A DNA stretch of 60,000 nt from contig JBBHKE010000985.1 in NCBI GenBank assembly GCA_037447655.1, positions 64,001 to 124,000 of the forward strand, in the 5' to 3' direction. The position numbers and the translations under genes were made by a program. This DNA comes from Zygnema cylindricum. Lineage: Eukaryota > Streptophyta > Zygnematophyceae > Zygnematales > Zygnemataceae. This document shows positions 22,562-33,320 of this stretch, piece by piece. How positions within the stretch are numbered: position 1 is the first letter of the stretch; every line of letters begins with the position of its first letter. Below the pieces are notes generated by a model, which was given only the letters and a program-made list of their open reading frames with translations, ran no database searches and was not told the DNA's origin.

Positions 22562-22779
22562 ACTAGAAGGCCGCGCGTTAGCTATGTGACAGCCACTTAC
22601 AAATTTGATTATAACAATCCCCCTCTCAAACTTGTTATCATTACATCAACCCCAGTTAAGGTCTCTTCCCCTACAACACAACATACGCCACACTTGAACA
22701 AAAAAATATACTAAACAGCCGCGCGTCATTTATGCGACGACAAATTACAAATTTGCTCCTAACAATCCCCCTTGTCATG
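22562..22779 (-). mobile_element. Two tandem PPT/LTR-start fragments of an LTR element (minus)
   Basis: Reading minus, GACAAGGGGGAT at about 22776-22765 is followed by TGTTAGGAGCAAATTTG. About 150 bases on, GAGAGGGGGAT at 22627-22617 is followed by TGTTATAATCAAATTTG. Both then continue with a CGCGCGGC block. A purine tract directly followed by TGTTA is the usual polypurine tract and LTR 5' end in plant LTR elements. The two units form a diverged tandem of about 148 bp. No pol sequence adjoins. Confidence 0.5.
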
Positions 22780-23560
22780 CCGCATTGTATCGTTTAGTCG
22801 CACGCACGATTTTTCCGAAGGCACGCACGATATTATGCATGCACGCACGATTTTAGCACGCACGCATGATTTTTGTTCGCACGCGTTGTTTTTGTTCGCA
22901 CAAACTGTTTTCCCATGGTCCCTTATTTCATGTTGTCGGTTCATTTATTTGTGACGTGTACCCAATTTGCGTACGTGTCTAGTAGAATGAATACTCATTT
23001 GGTTCGTTGTGTTTCATTTCGTGCGTAGGTACATGATTTGAAGGTATGGCTGAAAATATTGTTTGGCGTCGTATGAATCACGTGTACACGGAGCGTTTGT
23101 TTGCGCTTCGATTTTTGGTCCAAATTTAAGTCATGAAACCATGTAGGTTTACGCATACATGTTGTTAGGAAGGGTTTTAATCCGCGGACTGTGAATTCTG
23201 TAACGTAGTCATATGGTCCTGGTCGCTTATTTGCCAAGACCCAAATTAGACACAAATCATACGTTGAATGCTTGCACGCTATTTGGTTAGTTAGCAAATG
23301 TCAGAAGTTAGTACTTAGGCTATTTTGTTAGGTTTGTACTCTCATAATTTGAGAGTACATGAATTGGTCGAAGAGGACTTAGATTTTTCTGTCTTTTTGC
23401 CTTATCTTTTTCCTTAATCAAATTGTCATTTTACTTTTGTAAGGCATTTTGTGCCTTTAGCTTATTAGCGCCTAATCTTCTCTCTCACTATCATACTTTT
23501 CTTGTAAATCCCTACAATTTAATTCACTCGGTTTCGGCCGGAGTCCGCAAGGTTTCCTTT
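22773..23560 (+). mobile_element. Element T, single-ended copy
   Basis: Begins TGTCATGCCGCATTGTATCG, followed by a degenerate minisatellite of GCACGCACGATTTT units (22800-22905). It then continues (CGTGCGTAGGTACATGATTTG, ACCATGTAGGTT, GTTAGGAAGGGTTTTA, GGCCGGAGTCCGCAAGGTTTCC) colinear with the reverse complement of 50985-50060. No inverted copy of the edge was found on its right, so it is truncated there. No coding sequence recognised. Confidence 0.65.
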
Positions 23561-24500
23561 TAGCAACCTATTTTAGTATGGATTTTGCTATGGCCGACTT
23601 TCTCAGGCTATGTTTCAACCTTTGTGGATGTAATATGGGGATTAGGGTTTGACTTTTGTTGTGTAATTTGTCTTTTGCTGGAGTTTATTTCTTGATCTAA
23701 ATCTGGTTATCTCCGATTCTCTCCACCCTTCCATTGTTTGTTTTCGTGTTGTACTTTTGTGCAACTAGTTGTCGAATTATCATTGGAGTATCACATTCCG
23801 GTTATCTCGGATTCTTGGCAGATTTTTATTATTGTTTTTCGGTATTTTTCTGGTTCTATTTTTCTTTATTTGAAATCCTAGACCTAACTCCTGTAAGGAA
23901 TACACCCAAACTCTGGATCCTAATAGTTACCCATCGGCTTATTATTTTTGTCCTCTCAAATTATCATTTTCCTCCCTCCTGTTTATGTGTTTAGAAAATA
24001 AAAAAATTGGTATATTTCATTTTCAGTTTTTTGTTAAACTAAAAAATATATATTATCTTTCGTTTTCAGTTTTTGTTTTTTGGTTTTGTTTTTTTCAATT
24101 TCGTTCCAATTTACCTTTCAGTTTCTGTTTGCTTCTTAGTTCGGTGTTGAGAACAAAAAAATAAAATATATATATATATACATTATTTATAATATGTCAT
24201 CCATCTTTCCATTTCTCAAAGTTTTTATCTACTATTTTTGATCGGGTTTTTTCTTTTTGGTCCTGTTTTATCTTTCTACAAGTTTAAATTCTATTTCCTC
24301 TCCAATTGTAATTTCGTTTTCAGTTTTGCCATTGAAAAAAAAAATTTATAAAAATTGATATATATCTAAAATTTATACAGTCAATATACTTTTGCTTGTT
24401 TCTTTCCAATTTATTTCTTTAGTCTTTTCCTCTTACCTTTTTCTGTTCTATTTCTTTGCTGCATATTTACCACCTCTATATTCTCTGACATTTTTATTTT
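23561..24500. repeat. T-rich low-complexity stretch
   Basis: From about 24000 to 24420 the plus strand is T-rich with recurrent TTTTCAGTTTT-like words (reverse complement of the AAAACTGAAA words at 46340-46580), and a (TA)n run at 24168-24182. 23561-24000 shows no gene; one 86-codon open frame (23734-23994) has no supporting similarity. Confidence 0.5.
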
Positions 24501-24580
24501 GGGTTTTTCTGCAGAAAATAGGATTTTTCTGCCATAATTAGGTTTTTCAGCCATAATTAGGGTTTCCTGCAGAATTAGGG
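24501..24580. repeat. Minisatellite, about 20-bp unit, four copies
   Basis: Imperfect units of the form TTTTTCTGC(C)ATAATTAGG: GTTTTTCTGCAGAAAATAGG, ATTTTTCTGCCATAATTAGG, TTTTTCAGCCATAATTAGG and GTTTCCTGCAGAATTAGG in direct succession. Confidence 0.8.
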
Positions 24581-24834
24581 GTGATTCAAGCCTAAGGTTT
24601 GCCGAAATTCTAGGGTTTGGACAGCCCCTTTTCCCGAATCCTAACTCACTTCAAAGTTTATTTTCCTTTCTTTTCTTTTTTCCTGTAATTTCCTTTTCCT
24701 CTTCCCTATGGTTTGGACATGAGGCGCAGGCCCGCACGATCCGGAGGACACTTGGAGGAGACCTTTTTGGAGGAAATTCTAAGAGCGGAATGTGGAGCAA
24801 ATTCACACTTTGGAGCTCTGCTAAGCCAAGCTGT

Positions 24835-25194
24835 AGCGATCAGCTCCGGTTCACCTTTGATAATCACCAGATTATTAAAGGTGTTGTGTAAGTATTACGA
24901 TGATTATTAAAGGTGTTGTGTAAGTATTACGATGCCTTCTGGGCGCAGGAGCTTGTTAAGGTTACTCGTTGACCGTTAAGAGGGTTTGTGCATGGATTGG
25001 GTTTCATTAGACCTAATTGTATTGAACACCTAGCGATCAGCTGCGGTTCACCTTTGATAATCACCAAAATATTGAAGGTGTTGTGTAAGTATTACGATGC
25101 CTTCTAGGCGCAAGAGCTTGTTAAGGTTGCTCGTTGACCGTTTAGAGGGTTCATGCATGGATTGGGTTTCATTAGACCTAATAGTATTAAACAC
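24835..25194. repeat. Tandem duplication with a nested 32-bp duplication
   Basis: Unit 1 is 24835-25031 and unit 2 is 25032-25194, both starting AGCGATCAGCTCCGGTTCACC (one base differs) and ending GTATTAAACACCTA or its variant. Inside unit 1 a 32-bp block (GATTATTAAAGGTGTTGTGT..) is perfectly duplicated at 24870-24901 and 24902-24933, absent from unit 2. Unit 2 ends exactly where the copia A2 RT fragment begins. Confidence 0.9.
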
Positions 25195-25850
25195 CTACAT
25201 TTCCCAACTGTCTTTGCTTGTAATTTGCTGTCTCTGCTCCCTTTGTAGAACATATACAAAATGATCTAAGCTAATTCTCTTAAAACCCAGCCCAGTTAAA
25301 AACTCATCTAACTTGAAATTCCACTGTCTAGGGGCTTGTTTCAGCCTATACATAGTTTTCATCAGTTTACACACAAATTCCTCCTTTCTTTTTTCTACAA
25401 ACATATCACGTTGTTTCATGTAAATGGTCCCTTCTAACACTTCATGCAAGAAAGCCGTTTTAGCATCCATTTGTTGTATTTCCATATTCTCTATATCCTC
25501 TAGACTTAGCAAAATTTTGACAGTAGGAAATCTAACAATTGGAGAGAAGGTTTCTTCAAAATCAATACCTTCTTTTTGATTATACCCCTTGGCCACTAGT
25601 CTGACTTTATACCTTTCAATGGTGTTGTCCGCATTCAACTTCACCTTGAATACCCATTCCCTGCCGATGACATTTTTGCGTGGAGGAAGATCCACCAGGT
25701 CCCATGTTTGTGCCTCTATAATAGACTTTAATTCATTGTTTGTCGTATTTATCTAGTGAATTCTCTCAGGTGAGGAAAAGGCCTCCTTAATTGTTATATG
25801 CTCTTTTTTAGCTGCACAAAAAGCAAAGTGAGAGCTTGCTTGCATACGGC
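25195..25850 (-). pseudogene. Copia family A reverse transcriptase, N-terminal part (A2)
   Basis: Minus reading: WDLVDLPPRKNVIGREWVFK, YKVRLVAKGYNQKEGIDFEE, TFSPIVRFPTVKILLSL, QQMDAKTAFLHEVLEG (first catalytic Asp) and MYRLKQAPRQWNFKLDEFL. This is the copia RVT_2 fold up to just before the YVDD motif, where it stops at the tandem duplication. It is one of the longest uninterrupted coding stretches in the window (166 codons), but an in-frame stop precedes it near 25755 and the catalytic half is missing. Confidence 0.9.
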
Positions 25851-26800
25851 TGCTAGATCTCTTTCCCTCCGGAAATTCTGAGGCTGAAACCGTTGGCAGC
25901 CTCATATTTGACTGCCTTGTCTGACCCACAACCTATGTTGGTTGTGCCGGTGTAATAGTTATTTCCGTCTGAGTCGGAACTTGGGTTAAAACATCTTGTG
26001 AAGGCACTACTGGGACTAAAGGAATAGCAGTCTCACTTGGCGGTGGAAAGAAAACTCGCTGCGTATGGTGAAAAATGACATTTTCTTGATGTCCTTTTGC
26101 TAGTTGGTCTGGCACTTTAAACAAATTAACCAAATCCAGCTCATCTTTAATTTGAATATTCCTATAAATAATCTATTTTTGTTTCTCAAATACAAAAACT
26201 CTATAACCTTTTGCATTATCTTCATATCCCATAAAAAATTCCGTTAAGCCCTTAGCTTCTATTTTCCACCTTTCTTGTGAAGTATCTAGAATAAAACACT
26301 TACTGCCAAAAGTTTTAAAGTGACTAACATCAGGTTTCTTTCCTGTCCAAAGCTCATAAGGTGTAGTGCTAACAGATCTAAAAGCAATTCTTTTCTTAAT
26401 ATAAATTGCACAATTAAGTGCTTCAGCCCATAATTTAAAATCTAGCCCTTTATTTGCAAGCATGGACCAAGCACTCTGTTTCACTATCTTATTAAATCGT
26501 TTAGAAACACCATTCTGTAACGGTTAATATGGAACATTAAGATTGTGAGTGATACCTTCTTGAAAGAGAAACTCCTCGAATTGCGTTGAAGTGTATTCTC
26601 CCCCAATGTCTAATTTGAATGCCAAGATTGGAACTCCATTAAGCTTTTTCGCCCACGCTTTGTAGTGTTTGAAGTGAGTAAACACTTCACTTTTATGTTG
26701 CACGAAGTAAAATTTGGTGTACCTTGAGTAGTCATCTGTAAATGTAACCATAAAGTGGACGCCTCCAGCTGAAGCCAATTGTGAAGGACCAAGAACATCA
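25851..26800 (-). pseudogene. Copia family A integrase (A2)
   Basis: Minus reading: LIHFDVLGPSQLASAGGVHF (first catalytic D), VTFTDDYSRYTKFYFVQHK, AFKLDIGGEYTSTQFEEFL (second D kept; N of DNGGEY is I), then a stop and NGVSKRFNKI, where the third catalytic Glu is Lys. After that come LWAEALNCAIYIKKRI, TPYELWTGKKPDVSHFKTFG and GYEDNAKGYRVF, the conserved C-terminal module. Between integrase and RT the linker (about 25850-26130) is Pro/Thr-rich, as usual. Inactive through the stop and the E-to-K change. Confidence 0.9.
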
Positions 26801-27470
26801 AAATGTATTAGCTGGAAAACTTTCTCTAATCTGTGGTCAATTTTCTAGGGAAATTGCAATTTGTGAATCTTTCCAAGTGAAGAACCATCACATGATTTTA
26901 TAGGATGAGAATTGAGAGAAACTCCCTCAATTTTTTCCCGAATTCACCATTTTCTAAAGACTATCATATTCATATGTCCTAATCTTTTATGCGACAACTC
27001 ATTGTCAGATTAGACAGTGGAGTTGAGAACATCATTTTGTTTATATTTAGCCAAGTCCATCCGGTACATTTTGCTAGCATCTCTAGTTCTTGTTACTGTT
27101 ACTTTCCCTTTCTTGCTAACAACTTGTCGCCCACCTTTCAGAACAACTTCAAAGCCGTTGCCTTCCACTAATGATGTAGAAAAAATATTTTTCTTAAATT
27201 CTAGAACATACAAAATATTGTGAAGGGTTCCCTTTAGCGACTTTCCCCCACATCTACCATCAAAGATTCATCACCCTGAGCTGAAATTTGAACACTCATG
27301 CCACAAGCATAGTAGATACTTTTTGGAGATCTTTGTTGTAGATTTGTAAAAGCCGCCTTGTTCCAGCACATGTGGGTAGAAGCTCTCGTGTCCATTATCC
27401 ATCCTGCATCCTTTGGACCCTCCATGGCAGCCACCATAGCAAATATCTCCGCCTCCTTTTGCTCATTTAA
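26801..27470 (-). pseudogene. Copia family A protease and GAG-pre-integrase (A2)
   Basis: Protease reading MEGPKDAGWIMDTRASTHMC: the catalytic Asp remains but the usual DSGA is DTRA, so the Gly is replaced by Arg. It continues AAFTNLQQRSPKSIYYACG, with a frame change to GFEVVLKGGRQVVSKKGKVT and ASKMYRMDLAKYKQND. The pre-integrase WH..LRH motif near 26990 is disrupted. The same DTRA/ETRA change in both A copies suggests either a shared ancestor already altered or a family variant. Confidence 0.8.
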
Positions 27471-28344
27471 GATAGCGACTCATCTGCATTAGTTGCAGAA
27501 GCTGAGAAAAAAACATATCCACGGGTAGGATTTCTAGATAATCTTTTGTGATACTGGATTTGCTGCCAACCTTGCCTACCCTTCTCAGAAAAATAAAAAT
27601 AAGTAGTAGTAGATGGCCAATTCTGCCTCTGATTAAACTGATTAAATTGATTATGATTCTGGTTAAACTGACTCCTGTTCTGATTTATCTGTTATCTTTT
27701 GTCAAAGCCTGTTGCAAATGGTTCAACTTTTCCCTCTCCTTCAAGGAGTTTAGTATTAGTCTCTTCCTCCAATATAAGATTATACGCTAATTGAAATGAC
27801 TACCTAGCTTTATCATGACTCTTAATTGATCAGACACACCCTTCATGCTACTAGGGAGACCCCTAATAAGTAGGGTTGCCTGTTGAAACTCAAAAAATGA
27901 CCCCGTAGCAGAAGAGTGAGCATTAATGAGTCCAAAAAAATGGTCACAATACTCGAACATAGTTCCCCCCGCGTATTTGTATCCCCAAAAATTTCCATCC
28001 ACCAATAGCTCTTTCTGAACATTCGCTTTCTTAAAAGCATATTTTAGTGATGTCCAAATCTCCCTCGCCTTCTTCATTTTCAGTCGAGACATGACCAAAT
28101 TTTCTAAAATACAAAGAATAAGATTGTTCCTTGCCATTAAATTATTTTTCACCCAAGTTGGATCTGTTTCATCAAAAGAGCGTTCCAAGACCCCCTATAA
28201 GTCAAGAGTTTTAAACGATGATTCAACCATCGCCGCCCAACACGCATACTTTTGGCCATTGAGGATAGATATTCTTGACAAAAGGCCCATAACCTGTTTT
28301 TCTACAACCACCGTTGCAGGAGCAATAGTAGTGGAAGTAGACAT
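27471..28344 (-). pseudogene. Copia family A gag (A2)
   Basis: ATG at 28344 (MSTSTTIAPATVVVEKQVMG), then ISILNGQKYACWAAMVESSF, a stop, and from 28188 a 133-codon open stretch with MARNNLILCILENLVMSRLK, EIWTSLKYAFKKANVQKELL and LLIRGLPSSMKGVSDQL: copia gag (UBN2-type). The zinc knuckle near 27570-27600 has lost its cysteines. Same start and layout as A1 gag at 12049. Confidence 0.85.
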
Positions 28345-28429
28345 AAAAAACATTTGAAATTATCAAAGTACCTACTCAACAGCCAACTTTGAACTGACAC
28401 AAAATATGACTCAAAAAGCCAATATGTCT

Positions 28430-29424
28430 CAAATTTGCCACAGTGATACAAAATACAGTAAAATGACAATTTCCTAAATTGCAGCCCAAATGACTAAGTA
28501 AACCATAAGATATGATGTTTGGAACTTCCCAAAAACTGCCTTTAGAAAATCATATTCCCAAAACTGGATGATACAAAATTGGCTGTCCTAATTTATATAC
28601 TCACAGTGAGTATCTACTGGTCACACTAATTTGGGTGACCGTACACCAGAACTATCCTGACGAACAAAAAAGTATCTAGCCTGTACTTTAGTGTACCGTG
28701 AGTACCTCCAAAAGCCTACTTATTATTTTCCAAAAACCTAATTAATGAAACAATAATTTTTAATACACTTAACTTCAAAACAATGCAATGTAACTACAGT
28801 GTAATGCAAAAATTTTTAAATGGCGAACCATACAAAATATTTCTGGTGCTTAGTCACGGAAGTCGCTAAAGTCTAGCCGACTGTCCTAGCGTAGTACGAA
28901 GCAACTGAGTGCTTCGTCACTTGTGGTCCCTCATGAATCACGCCTTGTCATTTGTGGTCCCACGTAAATCACGCCTCGTCACTTGCGGTCCCACGTGAAT
29001 CATGTTTGTTGTCCCAAGTGAATTGCGTTCGTTGACACCACTCGAAATCAATGATCATTAATCATATCGTACAACACCTTTCAGAAATATCTGGACGATT
29101 CCATTAAATGATCATAGAAATATTCCGTACCATATATTTCCGAGATATCTGTATGACTCAAAAAATCATCGTACCATATATTTTCCGAGGTATCCAAATA
29201 AAATTTTGTCCGTCTGATTTAGCGATTCCAATCGTCTACTGCGTGACGCGTGTCAAGGCGTGTCGAGGCCACTCCGTAAAACATGCAGAGGTACAATACA
29301 CTCTATTGTACTTTTGCTACTGTAACACTAATAAAGGAAAGTATTACATACAACTACTTAGAAAATATTCTAAGTCTTTCTAGTCTACTCTATTTACTGA
29401 ACTAAAGATTTCAAATCTTAACAC
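28430..29424 (-). mobile_element. 5' LTR of copia copy A2 (minus)
   Basis: Starts TGTTAAGATTTGAAATC at 29424 (minus) and is colinear with 12130-13019. Contains four units of a GTGGTCCCACGTGAATC-type minisatellite (28919-29033) versus three in A1. Inner border uncertain: the primer-binding region (about 28415-28428) is more degraded than in A1. No 3' LTR exists because the element is cut at 25195. Confidence 0.65.
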
Positions 29425-30189
29425 AAACTACCATGGTAGCTATAATAAAGTAACAATTCGTGGCCTTTATGGTGGAAATGAAGTTGTTGTTCACAAGGAG
29501 TGAACAAACGGTTTTTCATATGCCGATGTTGGCCGGTCAAACCCTTCATGATTGTAGCGTCTAACAATGAACACCCACTTTTGAAAAAGGCTCACCAGAT
29601 CATAATCGAGTTGGAAAATTGACAAATTCTCAAATACCACTATTTTTCGAGAAACAAACCTTTTCCCCTCTTCCATAAACCGCATTATATATTGCATCTG
29701 AAGCAATCAAAATCTCGACAGCACCATTTACGATGCTCATTGCGTTAAAAAGCGGTTGATAATTTTGTCAACTATGATTAACGACATGCCCAAGGCCTTT
29801 CCCATATCAGATGAGGTCATAATAGCTGTCGCTTTACGAGTGTTGTAGTTGAACCATATTTTGTTGGCGGTCCAGCCAATTTCGGCAGATGAACGTAGCC
29901 AATTTCGGAGTATAAGGCCTCCTCCTCAGAAGGACCCATGGGTAAACTTTATTTTTGGTTTTTAGGAATGAACGACACGATGTCATTACCTCACTTCAAG
30001 ATGTTGTAAGATACTGAAATGCGAGACCTCGTATTTTGATACCAAGATCGATTTGACCTGCTTGTAGTTTTTTCTCCCTAGGGACTAGAGAGAGTGGAGA
30101 GGGTTTTGTTAGATTTCCCTCGGTCATGATTTTACTTTGTTTGGCAACAGCGAAAAATATAGAATTGCACCACATTGAAATCAAAACAA
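29425..30189 (-). pseudogene. Unassigned degenerate coding-like region
   Basis: Minus frames give NYNTRKATAIMTSSDMGKAL, GMSLIIVDKIINRFL (helix-turn-helix-like in composition), then after a stop LLQMQYIMRFMEEGKRFVSR, LFQKWVFIVRRYNHEGFDRP and TSAYEKPFVHSL. Amino-acid composition is protein-like and not low-complexity, but I do not recognise a family. Stops between pieces suggest a fossil. It could belong to an unrecognised mobile element or be chance. Confidence 0.3.
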
Positions 30190-30209
30190 CTTTTTTGCAC
30201 TAAGAATTA

Positions 30210-30466
30210 GAAGAAAAGATCTTCATGCGACACGAAGAAGGTTTTATGGAGAAAGGAGAAGAAAACAAGGTGTGTGGATTGATAAAGTCTCGTTGGACTA
30301 AAGCAAACTCCGCGCCAATAGAACAAAAAAATGGACGAGTTTTCGACATATTTGGGATATATCGAAATCAGCTCAATCATTCCATCTATCTATTTGAGGA
30401 TGAGGAAGGTATAATTTTCATTGCAATCTATGTTGATGATTTACTTCTTTTAAGTAAATCAATATA
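30210..30466 (+). pseudogene. Copia family B reverse transcriptase fragment with YVDD (B3)
   Basis: Plus reading IFMRHEEGFMEKGEENKVCG, a frame-degenerate middle part, then IYLFEDEEGIIFIAIYVDDL and LLLSKSI. The YVDD catalytic motif is intact. Colinear with 32990-33230 of copy B2. The fragment ends at a stop after LSKSI and neither flank continues the polyprotein. Confidence 0.85.
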
Positions 30467-30509
30467 ATAAAATAATGGAATAAAAAAGGATCTAAAGAGT
30501 GTAGGAATG

Positions 30510-30860
30510 AATGTTTTTTCTTGGTATTTTCTAGGTTTAAACTTGTAAAATAAAAGGCAAAAAAACAACCAGAGGCATCCTTCATTTATCTCCTCTCTCA
30601 TGTCTTCACACTTGTTGTAGTCATCGAAGACAAGAGAGGGAGTTAGAGCCATGGCTGCCTAGATTTTCTAGAGAGACAAGGAGAAAGACTTTGGTAGATT
30701 TACCAAAAAGGCTTGACAAACTCAAGGTTTTATCTTGGTAACTACCGTCTGTTAGAGTAGCCTAAAGCGGTTGGCGTTGTTCTATAGTCTAGGAATTGTG
30801 CTGAAATATATAGGGTGCAATAATTATCTAAAGATATACCCTTAGGAAAATTCATTTATA
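30510..30860. repeat. Dispersed repeat shared with 52060-52400
   Basis: Ordered shared blocks: CTTGTTGTAGTCAT(C/T)GAA, a GA run, TAGAGCCATGGCTGCCTA, CTATAGTCT(A/G)GGA and a TTGAGATAT/CTGAAATAT end. AGAGCCATGG resembles the 3' part of a tRNA-Met primer-binding site, so this may be an LTR/leader junction; that is an inference. Lies between RT fragment B3 and protease of B2. Confidence 0.55.
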
Positions 30861-30969
30861 TGCGTGGACGGACCCTTAACACATAAAAATAGTTATATAT
30901 AGCATAAAAGTGAGGGTACCGCACAAAAAAAATAAACCGCACATTTATTTTAACGGCTAATATTAAAAG

Positions 30970-31550
30970 TCGGTTTAGATCAGACTGCTACGGTGGAAGC
31001 CGACATCGCTTCTATGCACATGAGTAAAGATAAAAATATATTCACAAAAATGAGAAATATTCCTATCGTAGAGATAGAGTATGGGGATGGGAGGGTATTC
31101 ATTACTACTTTGGTAGGATCCATAGACCAGAAAGTGTTAATAGAGAAAAACATCCATAGTTACATTTTTTATTGTGTTGGTTATTCCTGAGTTGAACAAA
31201 AACCTCATCTAAATGTTTGTGTTAGATGATAAGGGTTTTGAAACTAAAAATGTAAAAAAGTATTTATTGCTAGCTTTGAGGAGGAAATTTATTTCATTGC
31301 TGAATAGGGTAGCCAATGAATGTTTAGGCTGATTTTAAGCAAAAAAAATAAGAAAATTTATTATGCTCGTATTCATGATATTATGTTATAGCATAAAAGG
31401 CTTGGACATGTGCATTTAGGTAAGTTAAGAGAAATGAAAAAAATGGGAGTAGTTGCAAGAATTCAGTTTGGCGAAAGTGAAAATTTGAGTGAGTATAGTG
31501 AGTGTGCTTTAGATAAGGCTCACAAATAACACTTTTAAAAAATAGCCACT
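30970..31550 (+). pseudogene. Copia family B protease and GAG-pre-integrase (B2)
   Basis: Plus reading VEADIASMHMSKDKNIFTKM, RNIPIVEIEYGDGRVFITTL: copia protease in which DSGAS has become DIAS (deletion plus change), so the catalytic site is lost. Further on, after stops, HKRLGHVHLGKLREMKKMGV is a near-perfect pre-integrase signature (usually WHKRLGH) and CALDKAHK matches the C..GK.H end of that domain. Confidence 0.8.
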
Positions 31551-32260
31551 TATCAAGTAGAAAAGGTCCTCGATTTAGTACAAATAGATATCTAAGGACT
31601 GGCTAAAGTGCCTTCACCTGGAGGTAGGAGGTTTATGATGACTATCACTAATGATAGGTATCGGTATTCAAGAGTGCATTTATTTTTAAATAAATTAGAG
31701 GCCCTAAAGTTTTTTAAGCAATATAAGGCATGGATTGAGAAACTCCATGAAATCCCAATTAAGAGATTAAGGAGTTATAATGGTGGAGAGTATACCTCCA
31801 ACCGATTTGAGGATTTTATGAGAGGGGATGGAGTGCAACATCAAAAGACAATTCCAAAAAATCCCAAAAAAAATGGTGTAGTTGAGAGGTTGAATAGGAC
31901 ACTAAGTGATAGTGCTATAAATATGTTGTCAAACAATTAGATAGGAAAAAGATTCTAGGTAGAGGGAATGAATTGCGCCAACTACCTCAAAAATAGAGTC
32001 CTCACTTTGGTAGTCAAAAGACAAACACCCTATGAGAGATGGACTGGCCAAAAACTAGATGTATCACACTTAAAGGTTTTCGTAGTCAAGTGTTTAGTCT
32101 CGAAAATTGAAGTTAGATACTAAAGGAAAACCAAGATACCTGCTAAAATACAACAAGGATGTAAAAAGGTAGAGAGTTTATGATTTTAGAAGGGAAGATA
32201 TAATTCTAGTCAAGCACCTGATAGTTATGGATGAAGGAAAATCTCTAGATGCCTTGAGCA
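31551..32260 (+). pseudogene. Copia family B integrase (B2)
   Basis: LDLVQIDI, stop, GLAKVPSPGGRRFM (first catalytic D), TNDRYRYSRVHLFLNKLEAL, RLRSYNGGEYTSNRFEDFM in which the second catalytic Asp (DNGGEY) is Tyr, and NGVVERLNRTL with Glu kept. After a stop come NCANYLKNRVLTLVVK and the module ending VMDEG. Colinear with B1 (9646-10060). Inactive by D-to-Y plus stops. Confidence 0.9.
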
Positions 32261-32539
32261 TACAAAATCACTCAAAATCAAATTTGAGTCAAAAAATCCC
32301 GATGACTTTGAGCTTCCTAACTATCCACGTTTCGAAAAAGATGATAAGGTTGCAGGCACAAATAAGACCGAGAAAAAACCAAATGTGGAACCTCAAGTGA
32401 CAACCCATCCAGAAGCGTAAAACATGGTGGAAATTTGAACTGGAATCAAGGGAGAGGGGAGAAACCGAAATCATTCGTAAGAATCCACGGCTACTATCTT
32501 TTCCAACGACATATTTTGAAAGAGGAAGGAAAAGCTCGA

Positions 32540-33320
32540 AAGGTTGCAAAAAAAACAAGCTAACAACAAGGTAATAAAAGTATCTTATCTGGATGAACAT
32601 CAAGATTATGGAAAGGCATTGAATTGTCCGGAGAGAAACCCATGGAAGACAGCCATTAATGAGGAGATGGCCTCAATTATGGAAGTTGATACTTGGGAGC
32701 TAGTGGACTGTCCGCTTGACAGCAAACTAATAGGGTGTAAGTGGGTATTCAAACTAAAACTTAACCCACATAAATCCATTGAGCGCTACAAGGCCAGGTT
32801 AGTGGTCAAAATGTTCACTCAGAAAAGAGGGAATCAACTACGAGGAAAATTTTACTACAGTTGTGCGATTTCCCTCCGTTTGTATTCTTCTCAATTGGCC
32901 GCAACGTTAGACATAGAGGTGAACCAGATGGACATCAAGAAACTTTCATACATGGAGTGCTACGAGAAGAGTTCATCATGCGACAACACGAAGGATTCGT
33001 GGAGCAAGGAGAGGAGAGCAAGATATGTTGATCAACCAAATCTCTCTATGACCTGAAGCAAGCATCGCGACTTTGGAACAAGAAGCTTCATGAGTTTTTT
33101 ACAGGTCAAGGATACATTTAGATCAGCTCAGGTCACTAAATTTACCTGATTGAAGATGAACAAGGTATTATCTACATTGCTATTTATGTTGATGACTTGC
33201 TTGTCTTGAGTAAGTCTATGGATAAAATTAACAAATTGAAATTGGATCTAAAAGGAAAATTTGAAATGAAGGATATGGGGGAGGCAAAATAAATTTTGGG
33301 AAATTAGGTAGAGGGAGGCA
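32540..33320 (+). pseudogene. Copia family B reverse transcriptase (B2)
   Basis: NPWKTAINEEMASIMEVDTW, ELVDCPLDSKLIGCKWVFKL, SIERYKARLVVK, then frameshifts; VNQMDIK (first Asp region) and, in other frames, SLYDLKQASRLWNKKLHEFF and DEQGIIYIAIYVDDLLVLSK with YVDD intact, then DLKGKFEMKDMGEAK, stop. A full RVT_2 domain is recognisable but spread over several frames. Confidence 0.9.

Noticed and set aside
22800-22905. CRISPR-like array of GCACGCACGA units
   Set aside because: Units are adjacent and degenerate with no uniform spacers; a minisatellite in a eukaryotic element, not CRISPR.
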